Notes under the pieces: model-generated
Database searches by the model: none
The model's input: the letters and a program-made list of their open reading frames with translations, nothing else
Told to the model about the DNA's origin: nothing
NCBI GenBank assembly: GCA_038524795.1
Contig: JBCBIJ010000007.1
Coordinates: 62,001-126,000 of the forward strand
Length of the DNA stretch: 64,000 bases
From: CALBPI01 sp038524795
GTDB lineage: Bacteria > Pseudomonadota > Gammaproteobacteria > Steroidobacterales > Woeseiaceae
Reading direction: 5' to 3'
Shown here: positions 17,308 through 26,137 of the stretch, piece after piece
How positions within the stretch are numbered: position 1 is the stretch's first letter
Layout of the letters: the number at the start of each line of letters is the position of its first letter
Translations under genes and position numbers: made by a program

Positions 17308-18720
17308 TCAGAGGCTGTAGTACATGTCGAACTCGACGGGATGCGTCGCCTGTCGCAGGCGCTGCACTTCCTCGTTTTTGAGCTCGATGTAGCCATCGAT
17401 GAGATCGTCGGAGAACACGTCGCCGGCCTTCAGGAACTCGCGATCTTCTTCCAGGGCGTTGATGGCCTGGTCGAGCGAGAAGCACACGGTCTTGAGTTCT
17501 GCTTCTTCTTCGGGCGGCAGGTCGTAGAGATCCTTGTCGGCGGCGTCGCCGGGGTGGATCTTGTTCTTGATGCCGTCGAGGCCTGCCATGAGCATGGCCG
17601 AGAACGCGAAGTACGGGTTGGCCATCGAGTCGGGGAAACGGACCTCGATACGGCGACCTTTCGGGTTCGCGATGAACGGGATACGAATCGACGCCGAGCG
17701 GTTGCGTGCCGAGTAGGCCAGGATGGTCGGTGCCTCGAAGCCCGGAATCAGACGCTTGTAGCTGTTCGTCGACGGGTTCGCGAACGCGTTAATCGCACGC
17801 GCGTGCTTGATGATGCCGCCGATGTAGTAGAGCGCCGTTTCCGACAGACCGCCGTAGCCGTCACCCGTAAACAGGTTCTCGCCGTCCTTGGAGAGCGACT
17901 GATGCACGTGCATGCCGTTGCCGTTGTCGCCAACAAGCGGCTTGGGCATGAACGTGGCCGTCTTGCCGTAGCTGTGTGCAACGTTTTGCACGACGTACTT
18001 CAGAATCTGGACTTCGTCGGCCTTGCGCACGAGCGTGTTGAACTTGGCGCCGATTTCGCACTGACCCGCCGTGGCCACTTCGTGGTGGTGCACTTCTGTC
18101 TCGATGCCCATTTCCTCGAGCGCAAGGCACATGGCCGAACGCAGATCGTGGAGCGAGTCGACGGGCGGGACGGGGAAGTAGCCGCCTTTCTGGCCGGGGC
18201 GGTGGGCGTAGTTGCCACCGTCCATTTCGGCGCCCGAGTTCCAGCAGCCTTCGACCGAGTCGATCTTGTAGAACGCGCCACCGATGCTGTCGTCGAAGCG
18301 GACATCGTCAAAGACAAAGAACTCGTTCTCGGGACCGAAAAACGCGGTGTCTGCGATACCCGTTGATTTCAGGTAGGCCTCAGCACGCTTGGCGAGTGAG
18401 CGCGGGTCACGCGAGTAGCCCTGCATCGTTGCGGGCTCGATGACGTCGCAACGCAGGTTTAGCGTGGTTTCTTCCGAAAAGACGTCCACGACTGATGAAC
18501 TCGCGTCAGGCATGAGAATCATGTCCGACTCATTAATGCCCTTCCAGCCGGCAATCGACGAACCGTCGAACATCTTGCCGTCTTCGAACAGGTTGTCGTC
18601 GACCGTGTGGGCCGGCACCGTGACGTGCTGTTCCTTACCTTTTGTATCAGTGAAGCGGAAATCGACGAATTTGACGTCGTGCTCCTTGATGGTGCTGATT
18701 ACATCGTCAGCGCTGCTCAT
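17308..18720 (-). CDS. glnA: Glutamine synthetase type I
   Basis: 470 residues, the normal length for bacterial GSI. It shows the N-terminal beta-grasp (KFVDFRFTDTKGKEQHVT), the GPENEFFVFD and NGNGMHVHQSL active-site segments, the NRSASIRIP glutamate-binding region and the adenylylation site in KDLYDLPPEE, whose Tyr is the GlnE target. It makes glutamine from glutamate, ammonia and ATP. The start has a gggagg Shine-Dalgarno. Upstream lie a sigma-54-type promoter and an NtrC-like site, and ntrBC lie downstream, so expression should respond to nitrogen. Confidence 0.98.
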   Translation of the reverse strand: MSSADDVISTIKEHDVKFVDFRFTDTKGKEQHVTVPAHTVDDNLFEDGKMFDGSSIAGWKGINESDMILMPDASSSVVDVFSEETTLNLRCDVIEPATMQGYSRDPRSLAKRAEAYLKSTGIADTAFFGPENEFFVFDDVRFDDSIGGAFYKIDSVEGCWNSGAEMDGGNYAHRPGQKGGYFPVPPVDSLHDLRSAMCLALEEMGIETEVHHHEVATAGQCEIGAKFNTLVRKADEVQILKYVVQNVAHSYGKTATFMPKPLVGDNGNGMHVHQSLSKDGENLFTGDGYGGLSETALYYIGGIIKHARAINAFANPSTNSYKRLIPGFEAPTILAYSARNRSASIRIPFIANPKGRRIEVRFPDSMANPYFAFSAMLMAGLDGIKNKIHPGDAADKDLYDLPPEEEAELKTVCFSLDQAINALEEDREFLKAGDVFSDDLIDGYIELKNEEVQRLRQATHPVEFDMYYSL

Positions 18721-18791
18721 GCGGTGATCCTCCCGGATTGAGTGTCGTCGTAGGTGACGGCAGTGGTCTTGGTGTCATTACGGGTAAATCA

Positions 18792-18808
18792 GCGGTCGTG
18801 GCGACCGC
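18792..18808 (-). other. Perfect hairpin in the glnA 5' leader
   Basis: Seven-bp stem GCGGTCG / CGACCGC around the loop TGG (complement on the transcribed strand), about 70 bases upstream of the glnA ATG and inside the leader predicted from the sigma-54 promoter. No T-run follows. It may stabilise the leader; no known riboswitch is recognised. Confidence 0.35.
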
Positions 18809-18862
18809 CGCATGCCTGGGCAAGCGCAGCCCTGTCCCCCGAAAACCGTGTTGATTGCCGTG

Positions 18863-18879
18863 TGCGCAAAAATAGTGCA
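18863..18879. promoter_or_regulatory. Weak NtrC-like site overlapping the glnA -12 element
   Basis: TGCGCAAAAATAGTGCA has the form GCGC-N7-GTGC, one base off the NtrC half-site consensus. It overlaps the -12 region of the sigma-54 promoter and the predicted start. If bound at high NtrC-P it could limit glnA expression. This is an inference from position and motif only. Confidence 0.35.
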
Positions 18880-18891
18880 GAAACCGTGCCA
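18876..18891 (-). promoter_or_regulatory. Sigma-54 (RpoN) promoter of glnA
   Basis: The minus strand reads TGGCACGGTTTCTGCA. This matches the RpoN consensus TGGCACG-N4-TTGCA at all positions except one T, and keeps the essential GG (-24) and GC (-12) pairs with correct spacing. Transcription would start near 18866, giving a leader of about 145 nt before glnA. It fits the presence of ntrBC next door. Confidence 0.8.
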
Positions 18892-18952
18892 GTCTTTCAG
18901 GCTCGTAACCGATTGATTTATAAAGGCATGCTTGTGACTGACTGCGCGGCTT

Positions 18953-18969
18953 TGCACTGGAATAGTGCG
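18953..18969. promoter_or_regulatory. NtrC-binding site (enhancer) for glnA
   Basis: TGCACTGGAATAGTGCG carries both NtrC half-sites as GCAC-N7-GTGC with the canonical 7-bp spacing. It is centred about 95 bp upstream of the predicted sigma-54 start, within the usual enhancer range. Confidence 0.7.
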
Positions 18970-19028
18970 CCATAAATTCGGCGCTGTCCAAAACAGTGCG
19001 TCCGCCTGGCGGCCGGCGTTCACGGGCG

Positions 19029-19057
19029 TCAACAGTTGGGGTCGAACCGGCTATACT
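19029..19057 (+). promoter_or_regulatory. Possible sigma-70 promoter for glyQ
   Basis: TATACT at 19052-19057 with TCAACA at 19029-19034, spacer 17 bp. The -10 is good and the -35 weak. It would give a leader of about 50 nt before the glyQ ATG. The glnA-glyQ gap (18721-19112) also holds the glnA regulatory sites; I see nothing else in it. Confidence 0.45.
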
Positions 19058-19112
19058 GCGCGGCTGCCGGGCGGCCAGAGGCCCCCATTGAGGCTGCCAA
19101 GAGCCAATCGAC

Positions 19113-20054
19113 ATGACAGATTCGACCAAGCCCGCGGCCGTTGCCGCGACGGTGCCACAGACCTTTCAGGACCTGATCCTGACGCTGCAGCATTACTGGG
19201 CGGCACGCGGCTGTGTGATCCAGCAGCCCATCGACCTGCCCGTAGGTGCGGGTACGTTTCACCCAGCCACGTTTTTGCGTTCGATCGGGCCTGAGCCCTG
19301 GAGCGCCGCCTACGTGCAGCCCTGCCGCCGGCCGACCGACGGGCGCTACGGCGATAACCCGTTTCGGCTGCAGCACTACTACCAGTATCAGGTCGTCATC
19401 AAGCCCTCGCCGCTCGACATCCAGGAGCTCTATCTGGACTCGCTGCGGGCTCTGGGCGTCGACCCCGCCGTGCACGACATCCGCTTTGTCGAGGACAACT
19501 GGGAGTCGCCAACCCTGGGCGCCTGGGGTCTGGGCTGGGAGGTCTGGCTCAACGGCATGGAAATCACGCAGTTCACGTACTTCCAGCAGGCGGGTGGTCT
19601 GGAATGCCGACCGGTAACGGGTGAGATCACGTACGGCCTGGAGCGCATCGCAATGTACCTCCAGGACGTAGAGAGCATTTTCGATATCGTCTGGGCTGAC
19701 GGACCACTGGGCCGGATCACTTACGGCGACGTGTTTCACCAGAACGAAGTGGAACAGTCGGCGTACAACTTTGAGCACGCAGATACTGCGGCATTGTTTA
19801 CGGCGTTTGATCAGGCCGAGGCGGATTGTCAGCGCCTCATCGAGGCCGATTTGCCCTTGCCCGCTTACGACCAGGTGCTGATCGCGTCGCATACGTTCAA
19901 CCTGCTCGATGCACGCCAGGCGATTTCCGTGACAGAGCGCCAGGCTTACATCCTGCGCGTGCGCACGTTGGCGCGCGCGGTTGCAGAAGCCTATTACGCG
20001 AGACGTGAGGCTATCGGCTTCCCGATGGTGGCGTCTGTGGCCAAGGCGAGCTGA
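19113..20054 (+). CDS. glyQ: Glycyl-tRNA synthetase alpha subunit
   Basis: 313 residues, slightly longer than usual (about 300) because of an N-terminal Thr/Ala-rich stretch. It has the class II core TFQDLILTLQHYWAARGCVIQQP, then FHPATFLRSIGPEPW, QPCRRPTDGRYGDNPFRLQHYYQYQV and GGLECRPVTGEITYGLERIAMYLQ. With GlyS it forms the alpha2beta2 enzyme that charges tRNA-Gly. The stop is 10 bp before glyS. The two-subunit form fits a proteobacterium. Confidence 0.98.
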   Translation: MTDSTKPAAVAATVPQTFQDLILTLQHYWAARGCVIQQPIDLPVGAGTFHPATFLRSIGPEPWSAAYVQPCRRPTDGRYGDNPFRLQHYYQYQVVIKPSPLDIQELYLDSLRALGVDPAVHDIRFVEDNWESPTLGAWGLGWEVWLNGMEITQFTYFQQAGGLECRPVTGEITYGLERIAMYLQDVESIFDIVWADGPLGRITYGDVFHQNEVEQSAYNFEHADTAALFTAFDQAEADCQRLIEADLPLPAYDQVLIASHTFNLLDARQAISVTERQAYILRVRTLARAVAEAYYARREAIGFPMVASVAKAS

Positions 20055-20064
20055 GGACCGCGGT

Positions 20065-22158
20065 ATGAGTACGCACGCGGATTGTCTGATTGAGATCGGC
20101 ATGGAAGAGCTGCCGCCGCTCGCGATGCAGCCTTTGTCGGCCGCCTTCGAGACCGGTCTGCGCGAACGGCTGGGTGCGGCGCGGCTGGGCTTCGGTGACG
20201 TTGAGTCGTTCGCGGCGCCGCGGCGGCTGGCGGTACTCATTCGAGACCTGGAACGCCAGCAGCCCGATGAAACCGAGCTCATGCGCGGCCCGCCTGTTCG
20301 CGTCGCCTTTGACGAGGACGGCAAACCCACGCGCGCTGCCGAAGCCTTTGCTTCGAAGGCGGGTGTGGCCGTGGCAGACCTGGATCGCCAAAGCACGGAC
20401 AAGGGTGAGTGGCTCGTGTTCGAGGCCCACCGAAACGGCGAAGCCGCGAGCGCGCTGCTGGGCGACATGGTGGCGGAGAGTCTGGATGCCTTGCCGATTC
20501 CGCGCCGCATGCGCTGGGGCAGCAGCGATGCAGGGTTCATTCGACCGTTGCACTGGTTGGTGATGCTGCACGGCGATGACGTCGTAGCCGCGACGCTTTA
20601 TGGCGTCGAGTCGGGGCGATACTCGCGCGGGCATCGCTTCCACCATCCGGACTGGGTGGCAATCGAAACACCGGCAAGTTACGAGGCAGCGATGCGGGAT
20701 GCCTATGTCATCGCTCGCTTCTCTGAGCGTCGGGATCTCGTGTGGTCTCGGGCTTCGGCTGCCGCCGCCGAAGCCGGCGGTACGCTTGTTGAAGACGCGG
20801 CCCTGATCGACGAGGTGGCCGCGTTGTGCGACTGGCCCGTTGCGGTTTTGGGCGAGTTCGATGCGGGTTTTCTGGAACTGCCCGGCGAAGTGCTTGAAAG
20901 CACCCTCAAGAAGCATCAGCGCTACTTCCCCGTGGTCGATGCACAGGGCGCAGCTCGCAATGCCTTCGTGACCATGGCCAACATTGAAAGTGTGGCACCT
21001 GCCGAAGTGCGGCGCGGTAACGAACGCGTCGTGGCGCCCCGGCTGGCGGATGCCGCGTTCTTCTGGCGGAACGATACGGCGACGCCTCTCGAGTCACGCC
21101 TTGCCCGGCTAGACGACGTGGTCTACCAGCGTGCTTTGGGCAGCATTGGCGACAAAGTGCGGCGTGTGGCCGCGCTTTGCGGGCAGCTCTGCGAGACGCT
21201 GGGCCTAGACGCCACGGATGCGCTGCGAGCGGCGACGCTGTCGCGGTGCGACCTGGTCACGGACATGGTGGGCGAGTTCCCCGATCTGCAGGGCATCATG
21301 GGCGGCCACTACGCACGCCACGATGGTGAGAGCGACGGGGTCGCCACAGCGATTCGCGAGCAGTACTTTCCACGCTTTGCCGGTGATGCCATTCCCTCGG
21401 GTGTGGCGGGCCAGGTGGTGTCCGTGGCGGATCGGCTTGACACGCTGGCGGGCATCTTCGCGATCGGCAAGCGCCCGGGCGGGAGCCGCGATCCCTTTGC
21501 GCTGCGCCGCTCTGCCGTGGGCCTGGTCCGTATCCTTATAGAGGGTGGGCTCGATATCGATCTCGTGTCGGCACTCGCCGGGGCCGTCGCGCTGCAGCCA
21601 GTCGATACGTCCAAGCACCCGGAGCTTGCCGACGATCTTTATGATTTCGTCATGGAACGTCTACGGCATTACTACAGTCGCGAGGCGGGGATCGCTCGCA
21701 CCGACTTGTTTGACGCGGTGCTCGAGCGAACGCCGCGTTCGGTACTCGATTTTGATCAGCGCTTGCGGGCGGTTGCCGAGTTTGTGGCGTTGCCCGAAGC
21801 AGAAGCCCTGGCGGCTGCGAACAAACGCATCGTCAATATCCTTCGCAGCGCTGGCGTCGACGCCGGCAGTACACTTGAGATCGCCGCGCTCACGGAGCCT
21901 GCGGCGGTCGCGTTGGCCAACGCGATGGTACAGGCGCAGACCGATACGCGTCCGATGATTGCAGAACGCGATTACACGGCGACCTTGTCGACGCTCGCCT
22001 CGCTTCAGCCTGTGGTCGACGCCTTTTTCGATGATGTGATGGTCATGGCCGAGGACACCGCCGTGCGGCGGAACCGACTCGCGCTGCTCAGTGACGTTCG
22101 CGGTCTGTTCCTCGAGGTCGCCGACGTGTCTGAGCTACAATCAGGAACCGGCGGCTGA
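20065..22158 (+). CDS. glyS: Glycyl-tRNA synthetase beta subunit
   Basis: 697 residues from the ATG at 20065, starting LIEIGMEELPP as in all GlyS. The long body holds ESTLKKHQRYFPV, NERVVAPRLADAAFFW, ...KVRRVAALCGQL and DKPFALRRSAVGLVRI-like DPFALRRSAVGLVRI. The C-terminal anticodon-binding DALR region ends RLALLSDVRGLFLEVADVSELQ. It recognises tRNA-Gly and is required with GlyQ. gmhB follows after 6 bp. Confidence 0.98.
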   Translation: MSTHADCLIEIGMEELPPLAMQPLSAAFETGLRERLGAARLGFGDVESFAAPRRLAVLIRDLERQQPDETELMRGPPVRVAFDEDGKPTRAAEAFASKAGVAVADLDRQSTDKGEWLVFEAHRNGEAASALLGDMVAESLDALPIPRRMRWGSSDAGFIRPLHWLVMLHGDDVVAATLYGVESGRYSRGHRFHHPDWVAIETPASYEAAMRDAYVIARFSERRDLVWSRASAAAAEAGGTLVEDAALIDEVAALCDWPVAVLGEFDAGFLELPGEVLESTLKKHQRYFPVVDAQGAARNAFVTMANIESVAPAEVRRGNERVVAPRLADAAFFWRNDTATPLESRLARLDDVVYQRALGSIGDKVRRVAALCGQLCETLGLDATDALRAATLSRCDLVTDMVGEFPDLQGIMGGHYARHDGESDGVATAIREQYFPRFAGDAIPSGVAGQVVSVADRLDTLAGIFAIGKRPGGSRDPFALRRSAVGLVRILIEGGLDIDLVSALAGAVALQPVDTSKHPELADDLYDFVMERLRHYYSREAGIARTDLFDAVLERTPRSVLDFDQRLRAVAEFVALPEAEALAAANKRIVNILRSAGVDAGSTLEIAALTEPAAVALANAMVQAQTDTRPMIAERDYTATLSTLASLQPVVDAFFDDVMVMAEDTAVRRNRLALLSDVRGLFLEVADVSELQSGTGG

Positions 22159-22164
22159 GGCGAT

Positions 22165-22716
22165 ATGTCCCGGCTTGTCATTCTCGACCGCGACGGCGTC
22201 ATCAATGCCGACAGCGACTATTTTGTGCGCAGCATCGCCGAGTGGCAGCCATTGCCTGGCAGCATCGAGGCCATTGCGCACCTCCATGAGGCAGGCTTCG
22301 TGGTGACGGTCGCGAGCAATCAGTCGGGTGTCGGTCGTGGCTTGTTCACACGGGAAACCGTGTACGGCATGCACAAGAAACTGCGCCGGCTGGTCCGCGC
22401 CGCGGGGGGCGAGATTGCGGCCATCGCCTTCTGCCCGCACCACCCCGACAAAGGCTGCAGCGGTCGCAAGCCGCGTACGGGTCTCTACACGCGCCTGGCC
22501 AACGAGACAGGATTGCCGCTCGACGGAGCTATCGTGATCGGTGATTCGTTGCGCGACCTCGAGGCCGGTGACCGCGTTGGCGCTGAATTGTGGCTGGTTC
22601 GCACTGGCAAGGGTGCGCGGTCACTCAAACAGGCCGCGGACAAGCCTCCCGCTTGGTGGCCGCGTGTGCGCATTGCCGACGATCTCGCGGCCGTGGTCGC
22701 GCAGGTGACTGCATGA
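22165..22716 (+). CDS. gmhB: D-glycero-beta-D-manno-heptose 1,7-bisphosphate 7-phosphatase (HAD family)
   Basis: 183 residues, the normal GmhB size. The HAD nucleophile motif is LDRDGVIN (Asp8, Asp10), followed by SNQSGVGRG and GDSLRDLEAG. It removes the 7-phosphate in ADP-heptose synthesis for LPS core. The zinc loop is unusual: known GmhB proteins have C-x-H...C-x-C-RKP, but here it is Cys90, His92, Cys98 and Gly100 (GCSGRKP), so the fourth ligand is lost by what could be a single base change. Position after glyS and before plsC is typical. Confidence 0.9.
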   Translation: MSRLVILDRDGVINADSDYFVRSIAEWQPLPGSIEAIAHLHEAGFVVTVASNQSGVGRGLFTRETVYGMHKKLRRLVRAAGGEIAAIAFCPHHPDKGCSGRKPRTGLYTRLANETGLPLDGAIVIGDSLRDLEAGDRVGAELWLVRTGKGARSLKQAADKPPAWWPRVRIADDLAAVVAQVTA

Positions 22717-23471
22717 GAATCGTGTTCCAGTGGCTCGGCTCCGTCATTTTCACGGTGTGGATGTTCGCGAGCGTCGCCGTCTGGTCGGTGATGCTCGTCA
22801 TCGCGGCGCCGCTGCCTTACCGAACCCGCTTCTCGATCGCGCAGTCATGGATTCGCATGATCATGGCGAGCCTCAGAATGCTCTGTGGGCTGGACTACCG
22901 CGTGATTGGGCGCGAGAACATTCCCGATGAAGCGTCCGTCTATTTGCTCAAACACTCGTCGGCGTTTGAAACGCTGGCCGAGCTCATTATTTTTCCGCGT
23001 CAGACCTGGGTTCTGAAACGCGAGCTCAAGTGGATCCCGATCTTTGGCTGGGCCTTGTCGCAGCTTAAGCCCATCGCCATCAATCGCGGCGGCGGGAGCA
23101 ACGCCGTGAAACAAGTCATTGGTCTCGGACAGGAACGGCTCAACGAAGGTATCAATGTGATGATCTTTCCCGAGGGCACGCGCGTGCGTCACGGGGACAC
23201 ACGGCGCTACGGGGTTAGCGGTGCTGCACTCGCGGCCGCATCCGGGCGACGCATCGTTCCTGTGGCACATAACGCGGGAGCATTTTGGCCCCGGCGCGGC
23301 ATCATGAAGCACCCGGGGACCGTGACCTTCGTTGTCGGCGAACCCATCGAGGTGGGCGATCGCGACCTCAAAGTGGTGAATGCAGAGATTCAGGCCTGGG
23401 TGGAAGCTGAGATCGCCAAGATGGGGGGGCGGAGCGCGGAAGCAGCCGCGCGCGCCGCATCCGTCGGCTAA
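22713..23471 (+). CDS. plsC: 1-acyl-sn-glycerol-3-phosphate acyltransferase
   Basis: 252 residues from the ATG at 22713, which overlaps the gmhB TGA (ATGA). An N-terminal membrane segment (about 8-35) precedes the acyltransferase domain. The catalytic motif is KHSSAFET (HX4E, a variant used by many PlsC homologues instead of HX4D), followed by the glycerol-3-phosphate site FPEGTR. It acylates lysophosphatidic acid at the inner membrane. It is the last gene of the glyQ-glyS-gmhB-plsC run and converges on gyrB. Confidence 0.95.
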   Translation: MRIVFQWLGSVIFTVWMFASVAVWSVMLVIAAPLPYRTRFSIAQSWIRMIMASLRMLCGLDYRVIGRENIPDEASVYLLKHSSAFETLAELIIFPRQTWVLKRELKWIPIFGWALSQLKPIAINRGGGSNAVKQVIGLGQERLNEGINVMIFPEGTRVRHGDTRRYGVSGAALAAASGRRIVPVAHNAGAFWPRRGIMKHPGTVTFVVGEPIEVGDRDLKVVNAEIQAWVEAEIAKMGGRSAEAAARAASVG

Positions 23472-23524
23472 GTGCCGCGCCACTCGGCGCGTGCTCGCAC
23501 CCCAACACGAATCAGACCGCGAGG

Positions 23525-25966
23525 CTAGATATCGAGGTTCGAGACCGCCATGGCGTTCTGCTCAATGAACTCGCGACGCGGCTCCACCTGATCGCCCATG
23601 AGCGTCGTGAAGATCTGGTCCGCTGCAATCGCGTCTTCAATCTTCACCTGCATGAGGCGCCGCGTGTCGGGGTTCACCGTGGTGTCCCAGAGCTGATCGG
23701 GGTTCATTTCGCCGAGACCCTTGTAGCGCTGAATCGTCTGCCCGCGACGCGCTTCGCTGAGTAGCCAGCCGATCGCAGCACCAAAGGTCGCGATCTCGGA
23801 CGTGCGCTCGCCGCGTTTCACGGTGGCGCCGGGCTCGATGAGCGTACCCACTTCGCTGCCGTACTCTGTGAGTCGGTGGTAGTCACCCCGCTCGAAGAAG
23901 GACTGCTCGATTTGCTGCGCCGTGGTGACACCGTGGCGGGTCTTGTCGATGACGACGAACCAGTGATCGGCGTCGTCATCATCGTTGCCGGCCAGCCGCG
24001 CCTCATAGTGCGCATCGCCGCCGCGCAGCGGCCTGACGTCGGGATCACGCTTGGGTAGCGCTGCGTCGAGCTGAGCGACCCACTCCGCCAGCGCGGGATC
24101 GCTGTCCGACAGATCACTGGCAAGACGCGGCAGCGTGGTCAGCGTGCGCAGCACCGGCTCGTCATAGCGCTGGGAGAGCCGCTCGATATCAGACTCCACC
24201 CGCATATGCAGATTGGCGAGCTGCTCGAGCGCCTCTGCCGCCATAGCTGGCGCGCCATCGTTGACGCGCAGTTCGGCCCCATCTAACGCACTGGTGAGGA
24301 GATAGGCGTTGAGTTCGCCATCATCTTTGACGTAGATCTCCTGTTTTCCGCGCTTTACCTTATAAAGTGGGGGCTGAGCGATATAAACGTAGCCGTTTTC
24401 AATCAGCTCAGGCATTTGACGATAGAAAAATGTGAGCAAAAGGGTACGAATGTGGGAACCATCGACATCAGCATCGGTCATGATGATGATGCGGTGGTAG
24501 CGCAGCTTGGTGATATCAAACTCTTCTCGGCCAATGCCGCAGCCGAGCGCGGTGATAAGTGTTCCCACTTCAGCCGAAGAAAGCATCTTATCGAAGCGCG
24601 CTTTCTCCACATTGAGGATTTTTCCCTTAAGCGGGAGTATCGCCTGGGTGCGGCGATCCCGTCCCTGCTTCGCGGAACCGCCCGCCGAGTCACCCTCGAC
24701 CAGGAAGAGCTCTGACAACGCCGGGTCTTTCTCCTGGCAATCGGCGAGCTTGCCGGGTAGTCCAGCAATATCGAGCGCGCCTTTGCGGCGCGTCATCTCG
24801 CGGGCCTTGCGCGCCGCTTCCCGGGCTCGCGCCGCGTCCATGATCTTGGCCACGATACTCTTGGCCGCCGTTGGATCCTCGAGCAGGAACTCCTCGAGCG
24901 CGGCGTTCATCGCCGACTCGACAATGCCCTTAACCTCCGAAGAGACCAGCTTGTCCTTCGTCTGCGACGAAAACTTGGGATCGGGCACCTTGACCGACAA
25001 CACGGCCGTCATGCCCTCTCGGGCGTCATCACCCGTGGGGTTGGCCGCCTTTTTGTTGTTGAACTCGCGGTCGATGTAGGTGTTGAGCGTGCGCGTCAGG
25101 GCCGAGCGGAAGCCCGCCATGTGCGTGCCACCATCCCGCTGGGGGATGTTGTTGGTGTAGCAGAACATGTTTTCCTGATAGGCATCATTCCACTGCAGCG
25201 CGGCTTCCACGGTCACGTCGTCGCGCATGGTCTCAAAGTAAAAGACGCGCTCATGAATGGGGTTTTTGTTTCGGTTCAAGTGCTCCACGAACGCCCGGAT
25301 GCCGCCCTCGTACTTGAACACGTCCCGCGTGTCGGTGCGCTCATCAACGAGCTCAATGTGGATACCGGAATTCAGGAACGACAGCTCGCGCAGCCGCTTG
25401 GCCAGGATCTCGTAGTGAAACTCCGTGTCCGAGAAGATCGTGTCGCTGGGCCAAAACCGGATGTGGGTGCCCGTGCGGTCCGTGTCCCGCACGCGCTCAA
25501 GCGCCGCCTGCGGCTCGCCCATGCTGTATTCCTGCCGCCAGAGCGACCCGTCGCGGCGGATCGTCAACGCCAGCCGGTGCGAGAGCGCGTTGACCACGGA
25601 GACGCCCACGCCGTGCAGACCGCCCGAGACCTTGTAGCTGTTGTCATCGAACTTACCGCCCGCGTGCAGGACGGTCATGATGACCTCGGCGGCGGAGCGC
25701 TGTTCTTCGGGGTGCAGATCAACGGGGATACCACGTCCGTCGTCGTCGACGCTGACAGAGGTGTCGTCGTGGATCGTGACCACAATTTTCGAGCAATACC
25801 CGGCCAGCGCTTCATCGATACTGTTATCGACGACCTCAAAAACCATGTGGTGCAGGCCGGTGCCATCGTCGGTGTCGCCGATGTACATGCCCGGACGCTT
25901 ACGCACGGCCTCAAGGCCCTTGAGGACCTTGATATTGCTGGAGTCGTATTGGGTCTCGTCGGTCAT
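23525..25966 (-). CDS. gyrB: DNA gyrase subunit B
   Basis: 813 residues, the length of Gram-negative GyrB with its C-terminal insertion. The N-terminal GHKL ATPase has EVVDNSIDEALAGYC, DDGRGIPVD and GGLHGVGVSVVNALS. The TOPRIM domain has LVEGDSAGGSAKQGRDR and IIIMTDADVDGSHIRTLLLTFF. The C-terminal part contains RYKGLGEMNPDQLW, and the insertion lies between about 560 and 730. It supplies the ATPase for negative supercoiling. It follows recF on the same strand after a gap of about 170 bp that holds a parS-like site. Confidence 0.99.
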   Translation of the reverse strand: MTDETQYDSSNIKVLKGLEAVRKRPGMYIGDTDDGTGLHHMVFEVVDNSIDEALAGYCSKIVVTIHDDTSVSVDDDGRGIPVDLHPEEQRSAAEVIMTVLHAGGKFDDNSYKVSGGLHGVGVSVVNALSHRLALTIRRDGSLWRQEYSMGEPQAALERVRDTDRTGTHIRFWPSDTIFSDTEFHYEILAKRLRELSFLNSGIHIELVDERTDTRDVFKYEGGIRAFVEHLNRNKNPIHERVFYFETMRDDVTVEAALQWNDAYQENMFCYTNNIPQRDGGTHMAGFRSALTRTLNTYIDREFNNKKAANPTGDDAREGMTAVLSVKVPDPKFSSQTKDKLVSSEVKGIVESAMNAALEEFLLEDPTAAKSIVAKIMDAARAREAARKAREMTRRKGALDIAGLPGKLADCQEKDPALSELFLVEGDSAGGSAKQGRDRRTQAILPLKGKILNVEKARFDKMLSSAEVGTLITALGCGIGREEFDITKLRYHRIIIMTDADVDGSHIRTLLLTFFYRQMPELIENGYVYIAQPPLYKVKRGKQEIYVKDDGELNAYLLTSALDGAELRVNDGAPAMAAEALEQLANLHMRVESDIERLSQRYDEPVLRTLTTLPRLASDLSDSDPALAEWVAQLDAALPKRDPDVRPLRGGDAHYEARLAGNDDDDADHWFVVIDKTRHGVTTAQQIEQSFFERGDYHRLTEYGSEVGTLIEPGATVKRGERTSEIATFGAAIGWLLSEARRGQTIQRYKGLGEMNPDQLWDTTVNPDTRRLMQVKIEDAIAADQIFTTLMGDQVEPRREFIEQNAMAVSNLDI

Positions 25967-26115
25967 AGATGGCCTCCCGGGGCAGCGAGATATTGTACCA
26001 CTACCCCCTATGCTGCTGGCGGCAAACTGGGCTCTCGGGGCCGCTCACGGCGGTCAAACAGTACTAAGCTGGATTTAGCAACCCTGTTTGGCGGGGTATT
26101 GGCGCCGAAACGCTG

Positions 26116-26131
26116 TGTTCCACGTGGAACA
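26116..26131. other. parS-like centromere site (recF-gyrB gap)
   Basis: TGTTCCACGTGGAACA, a perfect 16-bp palindrome that matches the ParB-binding parS consensus in the form known from Pseudomonas. It lies seven bases after the recF stop codon. parA and parB are about 27 kb away in this window. Confidence 0.85.
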
Positions 26132-26137
26132 GCGCGC

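Noticed and set aside
18981..18999. GCGC...GTGC palindrome next to the NtrC-like site, considered as another NtrC site
   Set aside because: The spacing between half-sites is 11, not 7, and the sequence inside is a different palindrome (CTGT/ACAG).
19029..20540. Open frame of about 503 codons antisense to glyQ and glyS
   Set aside because: It crosses two certain genes and the glyQ promoter region and shows no recognisable motif.
23476..23491. Hairpin CGCGCC-ACTC-GGCGCG between convergent plsC and gyrB, considered as a terminator
   Set aside because: The stem is only 6 bp, and no T-run follows on either strand. Such short GC stems are common by chance here.
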